Positions 45,710 to 54,706 of a stretch of 64,000 nucleotides of DNA are shown one piece after another. The notes under the pieces were generated by a model. It had not been told where the DNA came from and made no database searches. It saw only the letters and a program-made list of their open reading frames with translations. Both the position numbers and the translations under genes were made by a program. Every line of letters starts with the position of its first letter. Position 1 is the stretch's first letter. This DNA comes from [Eubacterium] yurii (lineage in GTDB: Bacteria; Bacillota; Clostridia; Peptostreptococcales; Filifactoraceae), in contig FUZS01000003.1 of the NCBI GenBank assembly GCA_900167215.1, forward strand, positions 186,001 to 250,000, in the 5' to 3' direction.

Positions 45710-45763
45710 TGATTTCACTTTTAAGATTTATGTTCACAAATATTTTTTGAGGAGTTGGAATTT

Positions 45764-46870
45764 ATGGTAAATGAAAGTATGGAACAACTGTTAGCTGAAC
45801 AAGACAACAGCTATCAAGAGATTTATAAGGGTACGGTGGTAGAAGGAACTGTTATATTGGAAAAAGATGACGCTTTTTATATTGACTTACAATATAAAAC
45901 AGATGGATATCTTCCAAAATCTGAAGTATTTGATGATGAAGATATTCATGTTGGAGATAAGGTCAGACTTTTTGTAATAAAAGTTGACAAAAATAACGGG
46001 GATATAGTTCTTTCTAAAAAGAGAGTAGATGAAATAAGCGCTTGGGACGACATTGAAGTAGGTAAGATTGTCACTGTTAAGGGTCTTGAAGTGAATTCTA
46101 AGGGTCTTATCGTATCTTATAAAGGGAATGTTAGAGGGTTCATACCTCTAAGCCAAATAGAACTTAAATATGTGGGTGAAGATGTAGCTAGAACTTATTT
46201 ATCTAAAGAGTTTGAAGCTGAAGTATTGGACGTTGATCCTAAAAAGAGAAGACTCATTCTTTCAAGAAAATCCATACTCCAAAAAGTTCAAGATGAAAAA
46301 TTAAAGGAACTTTCAGAAACAATTGAAGAAGGAAAGACTTTTAAGGGAATTATAAAAGATGTAAAAGATTATGGCGTTTTTGTTGATATAGGCGGAATGG
46401 TAGGTCTTGTACATGTAAGTGAAGTTTCTTGGAACAGAAGTAAAAAACTTAAAGATATGTTCAAAATTGATCAGGAAATAGATGTACAGGTTTTAAATTT
46501 CTCTCTTGAAGAAAAGAGATTGTCTCTATCCATCAAGTCATTGGAACCTCATCCTTGGGATGAATATGTGAAGAATCATAAAGTTGGAGATATAGTAGAC
46601 GGTGAAGTTAAAAATATCAAAGACTATGGAGTATTTATAAATCTATACCCTGTTGTTGACGGATTTGTTCACATATCAAATATCTCTGAAGATTTTGTAA
46701 AAAATCCAGGTGAAGTTTTAAAAGTAGGAGATACTGTGCAAGTTAAGATAATAGGTCTTAATGAAGAAGATAAAAAAATAGAATTAAGTATGTTACTTGA
46801 AGAAAAAAGTGTTGGACAAGAGAATGTAGCTCAAGAAAACACTGAAACACAAGAACCTTCAGCTGAATAG
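45764..46870 (+). CDS. S1 RNA-binding domain protein (ribosomal protein S1-like)
   Basis: A 368-residue protein with four S1/OB-fold domains starting near residues 20, 100, 185 and 270. The third and fourth show the classic pattern (FKGIIKDVKDYGVFVDIGGMVGLVHVSE in part, VDGEVKNIKDYGVFINL). Length and layout match the short S1 homologues of Firmicutes, which bind mRNA. The C terminus is acidic and Gln/Glu-rich. ATG 45764 is chosen since GAGGAG ends 9 bases upstream; an in-frame TTG at 45755 directly abuts it. A terminator follows, so it appears monocistronic. Confidence 0.9.
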   Translation: MVNESMEQLLAEQDNSYQEIYKGTVVEGTVILEKDDAFYIDLQYKTDGYLPKSEVFDDEDIHVGDKVRLFVIKVDKNNGDIVLSKKRVDEISAWDDIEVGKIVTVKGLEVNSKGLIVSYKGNVRGFIPLSQIELKYVGEDVARTYLSKEFEAEVLDVDPKKRRLILSRKSILQKVQDEKLKELSETIEEGKTFKGIIKDVKDYGVFVDIGGMVGLVHVSEVSWNRSKKLKDMFKIDQEIDVQVLNFSLEEKRLSLSIKSLEPHPWDEYVKNHKVGDIVDGEVKNIKDYGVFINLYPVVDGFVHISNISEDFVKNPGEVLKVGDTVQVKIIGLNEEDKKIELSMLLEEKSVGQENVAQENTETQEPSAE

Positions 46871-46887
46871 TTATAAAGCTTTTTATG

Positions 46888-46947
46888 CTTCACATATAAA
46901 TATTTAACCAGTAAAATTAGGTTATTACTTATATGTGAAGTTTTTTT
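46888..46947 (+). terminator. Rho-independent terminator of the S1-domain gene
   Basis: CTTCACATATAA / TTATATGTGAAG is a perfect 12-bp outer stem with a nested inner stem (TAACC / GGTTA), followed by seven T. Confidence 0.9.
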
Positions 46948-47013
46948 ACAGTTATACTTAAATCTTACTGTTATTCCTTTCTATGCTATATTATACTTAG
47001 TATCTTAATCTAA

Positions 47014-47123
47014 TACTAAAAACCAATTAAACAGTCTTAAAAATATATTAAAGATGTTATTGAAAACTAAAAAATAATATTTCAATAAGTTCAAAAATAT
47101 GACATTATAAACGGTGATTAGTA
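47014..47123 (+). mobile_element. Family B miniature inverted-repeat element, intact copy
   Basis: 110 bp, left end TACTAAAAACC, right end GGTGATTAGTA (complement TACTAATCACC), so the ends are imperfect inverted repeats. TAA lies immediately outside both ends (47011-47013, 47124-47126). It is the reference for the nested copies at 27987-28215. Confidence 0.75.
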
Positions 47124-47223
47124 TAAGCTATAATGTAGTATATCTTAAATAATTTTATATAGTATATTTTTATACTAACTTAAAAGTATTTTTATATTTT
47201 TTTAATTACTATGAGGTGAATTA

Positions 47224-48018
47224 ATGTCAGATATATATGAACAATTTAAAGCCAAGGTTTATAAAAAGACATCTATAAATCTAAGCTCTTATAAAGAAAC
47301 ACAGATGAAAAGAAGAATTACATCTTTGGCTTCAAGAAACGGATTTAATGATTTACTTGAATATTTTAATATGATAGACAAGAATAAGGAAAAATTTGAT
47401 GAATTCATAAATTTCTTGACCATAAATGTATCTGAATTTTTTAGAAATCCGGAACAATGGAAATTAGTTCAAGAACAGCTATTGCCTAATCTCATAAAAA
47501 ATACCAGAGACTTGAAAATTTGGAGTGCAGCCTGTTCAACAGGCGAGGAACCTTATACCATAGCAATGATTTTATCTACATTATTACCTTTAAATAAAAT
47601 AACCGTTCATGCAACCGACATAGATGATGGCGCTATGGCAAAGGCAAAACTTGGTATATATTCTCAAGCAAGCCTTAAAAATGTACCCCCTACTTTGAAA
47701 GAAAAGTTCTTCAAAAAAAATAATGAAGGTAAATATGAAATAAGTAATGATATTAAATCACGAATAGTATTTAAGAAGCACAATCTGTTGAAAGATCCAT
47801 TTATATCCAACTGTGATTTGATAGTATGTAGAAATGTAATGATATATTTTACAGATGAAGCAAAAAACCAGATTTATCAGAATTTTTCAGATTCTCTTAA
47901 AGCTGACGGAGTTCTTTTTGTTGGAGCTACAGAACAAATAATCTCTCCTCAACAATTTGATCTTAAATCACTTAAAACTTTCTTCTATGGAAAAACAAAG
48001 TCAAATATTAAAATATAA
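47224..48018 (+). CDS. cheR: CheR-type protein-glutamate methyltransferase
   Basis: A 264-residue SAM-dependent methyltransferase that methylates chemoreceptor glutamates. It has the N-terminal CheR_N helical domain (KETQMKRRITSLASRNGF), FLTINVSEFFRNPEQW, the SAM motif IWSAACSTGEEPYTIAM, and CDLIVCRNVMIYF. No TPR or CheB partner is fused. GAGGTGA precedes ATG 47224. It stands alone, without che or fla genes nearby, which suggests a motile organism with dispersed chemotaxis genes. Confidence 0.93.
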   Translation: MSDIYEQFKAKVYKKTSINLSSYKETQMKRRITSLASRNGFNDLLEYFNMIDKNKEKFDEFINFLTINVSEFFRNPEQWKLVQEQLLPNLIKNTRDLKIWSAACSTGEEPYTIAMILSTLLPLNKITVHATDIDDGAMAKAKLGIYSQASLKNVPPTLKEKFFKKNNEGKYEISNDIKSRIVFKKHNLLKDPFISNCDLIVCRNVMIYFTDEAKNQIYQNFSDSLKADGVLFVGATEQIISPQQFDLKSLKTFFYGKTKSNIKI

Positions 48019-48281
48019 TTTTTATGATTTATTTAATTTTTCTGTTGTAGAATTTAAATGCTAGTTATATCTGTTTTGCCATATTATATAGATTTACTTC
48101 TGAACTTAAATTAGTTTTTTCCTATCGAATTTTATATATGGATTTTCATATAAGCCTATTTATGCTTGAACTAAATAAAATAATGAATTATATTGCACTT
48201 TCTTAATTCAATCATATTTTGTTGTTATTTTTACTGAAAAATACTGATAAAAGAATCTTATTTACTTTGAAAGGATGTTTA

Positions 48282-49580
48282 ATGAATAGCGATACGGCAC
48301 ACACCGTTTATTTTTCTTTATTTACTCTTATAGCTTTGATATTTGTCGCTTCTTTCCTATCAATACTTGAATCTACTATAACAAAGGTAAAAACTTTGTA
48401 CAAAGAAGAGGAATATAAAAAAAATACAATAATATCAAAAATAGCGAATAATACAGATCACTACTATATATCAATTCATTTTTTAAAAATCTTGGTAGTC
48501 ATATTAATAAGTTTTCAATTCTATGGAAACTTAATTTTATATTTAAATTTTTTAAATAATTGGCAATTAGCAGTATCGGCAGTTGTTCTTACTTTTTTAA
48601 TTATATCCGTTTGTGATATCATACCTAAGAAAGTTGCTCTATTTAACGAAAAAAAACCTTCTTTTATTACTTTGATATATATAATTGCTTTAATTTTATT
48701 CCCTATTTCCGTTTTCATCAACTTTTTCAATAATTTGATACTAAAAATATTTCACTCTAATTCAAAAGAATTTGAAGAAAAAGTATCTGAAGAAGAAATA
48801 AAAGCACTTGTTGAGACAGCAAGTGAAAAAGGAGTTTTTAACGATATTGAAAAAGAAATGATTAATTCAATTTTTTCTTTTGACGATATTACAGCAAAGG
48901 ATATAATGATTTCTCGTAAAGACACCTACAAGATTGATATTGATGAACCTTTAAACGAATATATTGATGAACTTTTAGAGAGCTACTACACAAGAATACC
49001 TGTATATAAAGAAAATATAGATGACATAATAGGTATACTTAATATTAAAGATTTGATATTAGAAGCAAGGAATGTAGGTTTTGACAATATTAATATAGAT
49101 AATTTAATCCAAAAACCTTACTTTGTACCTGAAATGAAAAATATTGACGAACTATTTAAAGAAATGCAAAAAAACAGAAATCACATGGCGATATTGGTAG
49201 ATGAGTATGGCGGTTTTTCAGGTATAGTTACAATAGAAGACTTGATAGAGCAAATAATGGGAGATATTAATGACGAGCACGATGACGAAGAAGAAAGTAT
49301 CAAAAAACTAAGCGATAATGTATATCTAATTAATGGTACTACTGAAATAAGAGAAGTAAATAAAGAGCTTGATTTAGAGCTTGAAAATGAAAACTATGAT
49401 ACTATATCAGCTCTTGTAATAGAAAATCTCGGTTATATTCCGGAAGAAGGAGAAAAGCCAAGCATTACTATAGACAACTTGCTGTTCAAGGTTGAGCTTG
49501 TTTCAGATAACAGAATAGAAAAATTAAAACTTATAATTAAAGAAAATCCTGAAGAAGATATGGATGAGGTAAAAAAATAA
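48282..49580 (+). CDS. CNNM/CBS-domain membrane protein (HlyC/CorC family)
   Basis: A 432-residue protein with an N-terminal DUF21/CNNM membrane domain (three to four segments, with FLSILESTITK and CDIIPKKVAL), then an acidic EEIKALVETASEKGVF helix, two CBS domains (MISRKDTYKIDIDEP, MAILVDEYGGFSGIVTIEDL) and a C-terminal CorC_HlyC domain (GTTEIREVNKELDLELENE). Family members are linked to Mg or Co efflux; haemolysis is a historical label. ATG 48282 is chosen with AAGGATG upstream, rather than a start 63 bases earlier that lacks a site. Confidence 0.88.
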   Translation: MNSDTAHTVYFSLFTLIALIFVASFLSILESTITKVKTLYKEEEYKKNTIISKIANNTDHYYISIHFLKILVVILISFQFYGNLILYLNFLNNWQLAVSAVVLTFLIISVCDIIPKKVALFNEKKPSFITLIYIIALILFPISVFINFFNNLILKIFHSNSKEFEEKVSEEEIKALVETASEKGVFNDIEKEMINSIFSFDDITAKDIMISRKDTYKIDIDEPLNEYIDELLESYYTRIPVYKENIDDIIGILNIKDLILEARNVGFDNINIDNLIQKPYFVPEMKNIDELFKEMQKNRNHMAILVDEYGGFSGIVTIEDLIEQIMGDINDEHDDEEESIKKLSDNVYLINGTTEIREVNKELDLELENENYDTISALVIENLGYIPEEGEKPSITIDNLLFKVELVSDNRIEKLKLIIKENPEEDMDEVKK

Positions 49581-49584
49581 GATT

Positions 49585-49624
49585 AGGGCTGTACGAAATA
49601 ATTCAATTTCTTACAGCCCTTTTT
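49585..49624 (+). terminator. Terminator of the CBS-domain gene
   Basis: AGGGCTGTACGAAAT / ATTTCTTACAGCCCT with a 6-base loop and a T5 tail, 4 bases after the stop codon. Confidence 0.92.
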
Positions 49625-49672
49625 CTCTATATACTATTAATACTAACCTACTTGTTCTTTAACTACTTCTAA

Positions 49673-49795
49673 TACTATTATCTATTTAATCTATGGACAA
49701 TATTCAGAAATGCTTTTTTAAAAATAGTATATGATTTATAACTTCATTACGAATGCTCTGAAAAATTTTATCCATTATTTTATTAGATTTTAGTA
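49673..49795 (-). mobile_element. Family A miniature inverted-repeat element, copy 3 (inverted)
   Basis: 123 bp in the opposite orientation to the other two. On the plus strand it begins TACTATTATCTATTTAATC and ends TTATCCATTATTTTATTAG ... TTTTAGTA. Both ends are flanked by TAA (49670-49672, 49796-49798). It lies between the CBS-domain gene terminator and the sensor kinase stop. Confidence 0.75.
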
Positions 49796-49853
49796 TAACT
49801 ACTAATATTACATTGTTTCTGTATAGCTATTTAACTAAGCTTTAGTATAATAA

Positions 49854-51371
49854 TTATATATTAATTTGCATAACATCGTTTTTTCCCTCTACTTCCTTAG
49901 TTTGTTCAAACTTGATTTCTTCATTTTCGATCTCTTCTATAAAAGCAGGGAATACTATTGTTATTGTTGTACCTACATTGACTTCGCTTTCCAGCGTCAT
50001 TCTTCCATCTTGAAGTCTTACCAACTCATCAACAATTGACAAGCCAAGTCCGTTACCAGGCATTGTACTACTAACTTTATAAAACTTTTCTATTACATGA
50101 GGTAAGTTTTCTTCCTTGATTCCTATTCCATTGTCTTTTACCATGGTTTCAATCTTATCATCATAACCTATGGCAATCATCTCTATAAGCCCACCATCTT
50201 CTTTTGTAAATTTTATTGCATTTGTTACAAGGTTAATATATATTTGTTTCAATCTATTTGGATCAGCATTTACTATAGTATCCTTCCCTGAAAAGTTACA
50301 CTTAATCTGTGCTGAAGTTCTTTTATTTGAAAACTGTCTGTATACCTGAAACATAACTTCCTTTATATTTACAGGTTTCTTTATGACCTTCATACTATTA
50401 GATTGAAACCTTGAAAAATCAAGTAATTCTTCAACCATATTGCTTAATCTCTCAGCTTCAGAATAAATGATATTAAGACCTATAGCAACATCTGAATCTT
50501 TCTTATAAGCCTCACTCATCTGCAAGGTCTCACTCCATCCTTTGATTGAAGTAAGAGGTGTTCTAAGCTCATGAGATATCGAAGAAATAAACTCAGTTTT
50601 TAATTTTTCAGTATTTTTTATCTCTTTTGCCATAAAATTCATAGTATCTGCAAGGCGCCCAACTTCATCATTATATCTTTTTTCTGCTATAGCTTCAAAA
50701 TTCCCTTTGGCAAACTCACCGGCTGTTTTATTTAATTTTTGAAGCGGCACTATTATAGATTTTGAAATAAGCGATAAAGTAAATATGAAAAAACCTATTA
50801 TCAATATACCTATAATCAAACTTCCTATTACAAAATTCCTTATTTCAACATCAATTTTTTCTAAAGACACAACAAATCTTATAACCCCGTCAGTTTTATT
50901 ATACCTAATCAAAGGTCTACTTGCTGATAATATTCTCTCTCCGGTAAAAGCATTTTTACCTCTATATAATTCAATTTTATTTTCTAAGGCAGCATTTACA
51001 TCAGGTGTATTTATCTCCATATTGTCAGTAAAACCATTTGAGTCAATTATAAGATTTTTGTCAACACTTATAAACTGAACTAAAAATTTATTTTCATAAG
51101 ATGTCATCGAAGATGAAAACATGATATTTGATTTTTCTTCAGCTGATGAGTAGTTTGCAGTCTTATTTAAAAACTCAGCGGATAAATTTACCCTATCTTT
51201 AAGTATCTGCTCCACGCCTCCGTAATAATAACTGTTAATAACAGAAATTATTACAATTTCCAAGAATAACACAGTAGCAACTATCATAAAAGCAAAGTTT
51301 TTAAGCATTCTTGTTTGAATACTCGAGTCAAGTTGCTCTTGTATCTGCAATATACCTAAATCAATTTTCAT
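49854..51371 (-). CDS. HAMP-domain sensor histidine kinase
   Basis: A 505-residue membrane kinase. A first membrane segment (about residues 24-45), an extracytoplasmic sensor region of some 130 residues, a second segment (about 178-200, IGSLIIGILIIGFFIFTLSL), then HAMP, HisKA (SSISHELRTPLTSIKGW, phospho-His) and HATPase_c (N box NRLKQIYINLVTNAIKF, G1 DNGIGIKEE, G2 GNGLGLSIV). ATG 51371 overlaps the regulator stop by 11 bases and has AGGTGG upstream. It is the last gene of a four-gene minus-strand group with MscS and a lipoprotein. Confidence 0.92.
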   Translation of the reverse strand: MKIDLGILQIQEQLDSSIQTRMLKNFAFMIVATVLFLEIVIISVINSYYYGGVEQILKDRVNLSAEFLNKTANYSSAEEKSNIMFSSSMTSYENKFLVQFISVDKNLIIDSNGFTDNMEINTPDVNAALENKIELYRGKNAFTGERILSASRPLIRYNKTDGVIRFVVSLEKIDVEIRNFVIGSLIIGILIIGFFIFTLSLISKSIIVPLQKLNKTAGEFAKGNFEAIAEKRYNDEVGRLADTMNFMAKEIKNTEKLKTEFISSISHELRTPLTSIKGWSETLQMSEAYKKDSDVAIGLNIIYSEAERLSNMVEELLDFSRFQSNSMKVIKKPVNIKEVMFQVYRQFSNKRTSAQIKCNFSGKDTIVNADPNRLKQIYINLVTNAIKFTKEDGGLIEMIAIGYDDKIETMVKDNGIGIKEENLPHVIEKFYKVSSTMPGNGLGLSIVDELVRLQDGRMTLESEVNVGTTITIVFPAFIEEIENEEIKFEQTKEVEGKNDVMQINI

Positions 51372-52062
51372 CTTCTTCCCACCTGTATCCATAACCCCAA
51401 ACCGTCTTTAAATAAGATGGATTTGATGAATCTTTTTCTATTTTCATTCTTATTCTTCTTATATTTACATCAACTACTTTCAAATCTCCATAGTAGTTTT
51501 TTCCCCATATTCTGTCAAGTATCTCGTCTCTTGACAGAGATTTTCCTTTATTTTTCATAAAAAGCTCCAGTATTTCAAATTCCTTAGGAGTTAGTTCTAT
51601 CTCCTCTTCACCTTTGAAAAACTTTCTTTCAGAAAAATTGAGGGTAAATTCGCCACTATGGACTTTTTCAACTTCTTCTTTAACCATATCAATAGTGGTA
51701 ACTCTTCTTATTAAAGCCCTTATTCTTGCAATAAGCTCCTTAGGAGAAAAAGGTTTATTAATGTAGTCATCAGCTCCATATTCAAGACCAAGAACCTTAT
51801 CTTCTTCATTAGTCCTGGCAGTCAACATGATTATACCTATGTTTTGAGATCTTGTTCTAATGTATTTCAGTACATCAAATCCGTCAATTCCTCCAGGTAA
51901 CATTACATCCAGTACAGCTATGTTGATATCTTGATTCTTATCAAATAATTCAATAGCTTCTTCTCCTGAAGCGGCTTCTATGACATCATAGCCTTCTCTT
52001 TTTAAATTCAAAGTTACAAAACTTCTTATAGAAAATTCATCTTCAAGCACCAATATCTTCAT
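51361..52062 (-). CDS. OmpR/PhoB-type response regulator
   Basis: A 233-residue regulator. The receiver domain has the acidic LEDE pair, phospho-acceptor aspartate in AVLDVMLPGGIDGFD, IMLTART and the YINKPFSP lysine. The C-terminal winged helix is complete (LTPKEFEILELFMKN, VVDVNIRRIRMKIE, VWGYGYRWEED). ATG 52062 follows TTTGGAG; a TTG at 52074 lies within that site. Coupled to the kinase by overlap. Confidence 0.95.
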   Translation of the reverse strand: MKILVLEDEFSIRSFVTLNLKREGYDVIEAASGEEAIELFDKNQDINIAVLDVMLPGGIDGFDVLKYIRTRSQNIGIIMLTARTNEEDKVLGLEYGADDYINKPFSPKELIARIRALIRRVTTIDMVKEEVEKVHSGEFTLNFSERKFFKGEEEIELTPKEFEILELFMKNKGKSLSRDEILDRIWGKNYYGDLKVVDVNIRRIRMKIEKDSSNPSYLKTVWGYGYRWEEDEN

Positions 52063-52085
52063 AATTTTCTCCAAACCTTAGTATA

Positions 52086-53435
52086 TTAAAAATTTCTTTC
52101 CTTAGTAATATTTGAAAGTATTAACGCATCAGACCTCATACGCAAGTAATCTTCTTTCTCTTTTCCCTTCAAATTTTGACTATAATCCAATACCCTTCCG
52201 GCAACTACATAATACTGATTTTCTGTTATCATTTGCATTTCATCTCTAATCTGAGAGTTTTGTTGCCAATCGTATTTCCTTATATATTTTATTTCAATAA
52301 GAGGATATTCCTTCCCCGAAGAATCAATAAAATTAATATTAATATCTAATGAATCTTTAGGTTCACTTATTGTATACTTACCCTTGAAACTTGCAGGTAT
52401 ATTTATTGAATATCCGTTATCATCATCATAAATCTCTCGGACTAAAGTCAAATTATAGTTTTTATCCATCTTGAAATAGCCATACACAAGCCCTGCCTTA
52501 AAGTCTTGTACAGGAACTTTATATGAAGGAGCTTTATACTTATATGCAAGTTCAATAACTCCGTCGTTATCTATATCTCTGCATCTTATATTAAATACAT
52601 AGCCTTTATTTTGATATTCTTCATATTCTGACAAAGGAACATACATGTTAGCATTTTTATTATATATAATAATATCAGTATCTTCAAAAGTATTATTTTT
52701 CATATAGTCTATAAAGACAGCCATCTTATCTTCATACAACAATCCTACAGTAATATCATAAGGATTTTCAACTTTCTTTAGTTCTTTTTTCTCCTTACTT
52801 ACTATCATATGACCATCAAATCTGTCAACATTCATAATATATCCTGAATCCTTATTACTCTTTGTCACAGAAAAAATCTCTTTTATTCCATCAGAATCTA
52901 TGTCAAATATCTTAAGGACTATATAGGGTATTTCCTTTATAAAGTCAATATCATTAGCCTGATTTATATATGCAATACTGTAACTTTTAGTATTAAAACC
53001 TGAATTATTTTCATAAGTTTCTACTATTACTTCTTTTTTGTTATTACCATTTAAGTCGCTTACATTTACATTACTTATCTCATAAGTATCAAACATTGTA
53101 TCGGCATATTTTACCCATAAAGAGTTTTCTTTTTTTAAAATAAACATCCCTATTTTGTCATCTGATTTATTTTTATAAAATGATATGATTTCACTGACTG
53201 AATCTTCATCCAAGTCGCTTACTATCATATTTACAGATTTTTTATTTTCAGAAAAGTATACAGGATATAGACTTGTATTTACAGGTCTGAACTTTTCAAC
53301 AGCCTCTTTCATATCCTTTTTTTCTTTGTTGAGCTCAGGTGCAATAAGCATATCTTCAGGAGTAGATATTTTCAGACATCCTCCCAAGATTAGACTCATG
53401 CTTATAAGCATAGTCATAAGTAAAAACTTTTTCAT
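52086..53435 (-). CDS. Lipoprotein with Asp-rich propeller-like repeats
   Basis: A 449-residue secreted lipoprotein: a signal peptide ends in the lipobox ILGGCLKI. The mature protein has at least four repeats of a DxDxD-type loop spaced along the chain (DLDEDSVSEII, DLNGNNKKEVI, DIDSDGIKEIF, DIDNDGVIELA), as in FG-GAP/VCBS calcium-binding beta-propeller proteins. No enzyme motif is seen. It sits 23 bases upstream of the two-component pair and 44 bases after the MscS gene, so a role in sensing envelope conditions for that system is plausible but inferred. Confidence 0.8.
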   Translation of the reverse strand: MKKFLLMTMLISMSLILGGCLKISTPEDMLIAPELNKEKKDMKEAVEKFRPVNTSLYPVYFSENKKSVNMIVSDLDEDSVSEIISFYKNKSDDKIGMFILKKENSLWVKYADTMFDTYEISNVNVSDLNGNNKKEVIVETYENNSGFNTKSYSIAYINQANDIDFIKEIPYIVLKIFDIDSDGIKEIFSVTKSNKDSGYIMNVDRFDGHMIVSKEKKELKKVENPYDITVGLLYEDKMAVFIDYMKNNTFEDTDIIIYNKNANMYVPLSEYEEYQNKGYVFNIRCRDIDNDGVIELAYKYKAPSYKVPVQDFKAGLVYGYFKMDKNYNLTLVREIYDDDNGYSINIPASFKGKYTISEPKDSLDININFIDSSGKEYPLIEIKYIRKYDWQQNSQIRDEMQMITENQYYVVAGRVLDYSQNLKGKEKEDYLRMRSDALILSNITKERNF

Positions 53436-53479
53436 TTTAACTCCATAATTTAATATTATTAAAGTAATTTTTTACATTT

Positions 53480-54319
53480 TTAAGAGTTGGAAATCGTAGC
53501 AATATTATTAGAATGAGCAAATTTTATATTATGTTTATCAAACTCATCTTTAATACTTTTCATAGCCTGATAGTAAGCAGGGAGGTAATCATTTGTATCT
53601 ATAGATGATTTTGAAATTATATTTACACATTGTATATTCAAATCACTTATTTCGCAAAGTATAGGTTTATTATTTTTGACATATTCACTTTCTTTTAATA
53701 TTTCTCTTATAAGCTTCATTGCCAAATTATGATCAGATTCATAGGTAATCTTAATATTAATCACCATTATTCTTTCACTGTTTTGAGAATAGTTGACCAC
53801 ATAAGATGACGTAAGCAAAGAATTAGGAACATAGATTCTTTTATTATCTACGGTATCAAGTGATGTATTCATAGCATTAATGTTATATACTGTACCTGTT
53901 ACCCCTCCTTGCATTTCGATGAAATCACCTGATTTGAATGGTTTAAACATCAAAATTATTATTCCAGAAGCAAAGTTTGAAAGGTTATTTTGCAATGCCA
54001 GTCCTATGGCAACTCCTATTGCACCTATTATTGTAACAAAAGAAGATGACCGCATCCCGAGCTCTCCAAGTGCAACTATTACAAATCCCATAATGATAGC
54101 AGAAAATAAGACTTGAGAGAAAAAACTCACAATAGTTATATCTGCTCCCTTCTTTTTCATAACTTTCTTAAATATATTTTTTGTCTCTCTCGCAATTATA
54201 TAACCTATTAAAAATATAATTAATGCTAAAACAATCTTCGGAGCAAGTGCTTTCAACTCATCCATAAATTTTTCTATTATATCTATTTTTTCTATTATTT
54301 CTTTTTTAGTTGCATCCAT
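53480..54319 (-). CDS. MscS-type mechanosensitive channel
   Basis: A 279-residue small-conductance mechanosensitive channel. It has three membrane segments, the pore helix (SSSFVTIIGAIGVAIGLALQ), NLSNFASGIIILMFKPFKSGD, and the cytoplasmic beta domain (RIYVPNSLLTSSYVVNYSQ). It releases solutes on hypo-osmotic shock. It is the first gene of the group with lipoprotein, regulator and kinase; the ribosome site (GGGGATATG) is imperfect. Confidence 0.92.
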   Translation of the reverse strand: MDATKKEIIEKIDIIEKFMDELKALAPKIVLALIIFLIGYIIARETKNIFKKVMKKKGADITIVSFFSQVLFSAIIMGFVIVALGELGMRSSSFVTIIGAIGVAIGLALQNNLSNFASGIIILMFKPFKSGDFIEMQGGVTGTVYNINAMNTSLDTVDNKRIYVPNSLLTSSYVVNYSQNSERIMVINIKITYESDHNLAMKLIREILKESEYVKNNKPILCEISDLNIQCVNIISKSSIDTNDYLPAYYQAMKSIKDEFDKHNIKFAHSNNIATISNS

Positions 54320-54706
54320 TTAACTTACATATCCCCAACATAATTTATATAAAGTTTACTTATAACAGTATATACAATAATACCATAAATAATTTAAATA
54401 TAAATACTTTTAATAAAATTAATATATAGAATATTTCATCAATTTTACACATATTACAGATGAATAATATCATTATAAGTATATAATACTCTTAAAATAT
54501 TAACTGCATATATTTTATATTAATCACAGCATTTTTTCAATAATTTATATAAATTTGTAATGATTTTAAAGTATTTTTCAAATAATTGAAGAAAAATTAA
54601 TACAGCTGTGATATAATAGTTTTGTAAATGATATTATAATTTTTCAATAACTTTTGAAAAACATTGTAATTTCAATAATTACATATTTAGAACAGGAGGG
54701 ATAGCT
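54320..54706. other. Divergent interval between mscS and sirtuin genes
   Basis: 387 bases without a gene. It contains an extended -10 for the sirtuin (54609-54617) and, in its leader, a short inverted repeat TTTTCAA / TTGAAAA at 54641-54660. Nothing else was recognised. Confidence 0.55.
54609..54617 (+). promoter_or_regulatory. Extended -10 promoter for the sirtuin gene
   Basis: TGATATAAT, with a TTGAAG 20 bases further upstream (54586-54591), which is too distant for a standard -35. The start codon is 90 bases downstream. Confidence 0.5.

Larger units (their letters stand above)
45179..45763. other. Divergent interval between adhesin and S1-protein genes
   Basis: About 585 bases with no gene. 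It contains two long homopolymer T runs (45435-45446 and 45452-45465) and a probable promoter for the plus-strand gene near 45683-45709. No clear promoter was found for the adhesin. Confidence 0.6.
46871..47223. other. Interval with terminator and family B element
   Basis: 353 bases without a gene. It holds the S1 gene terminator (46888-46947) and an intact family B element (47014-47123). Nothing else was recognised before cheR. Confidence 0.6.
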
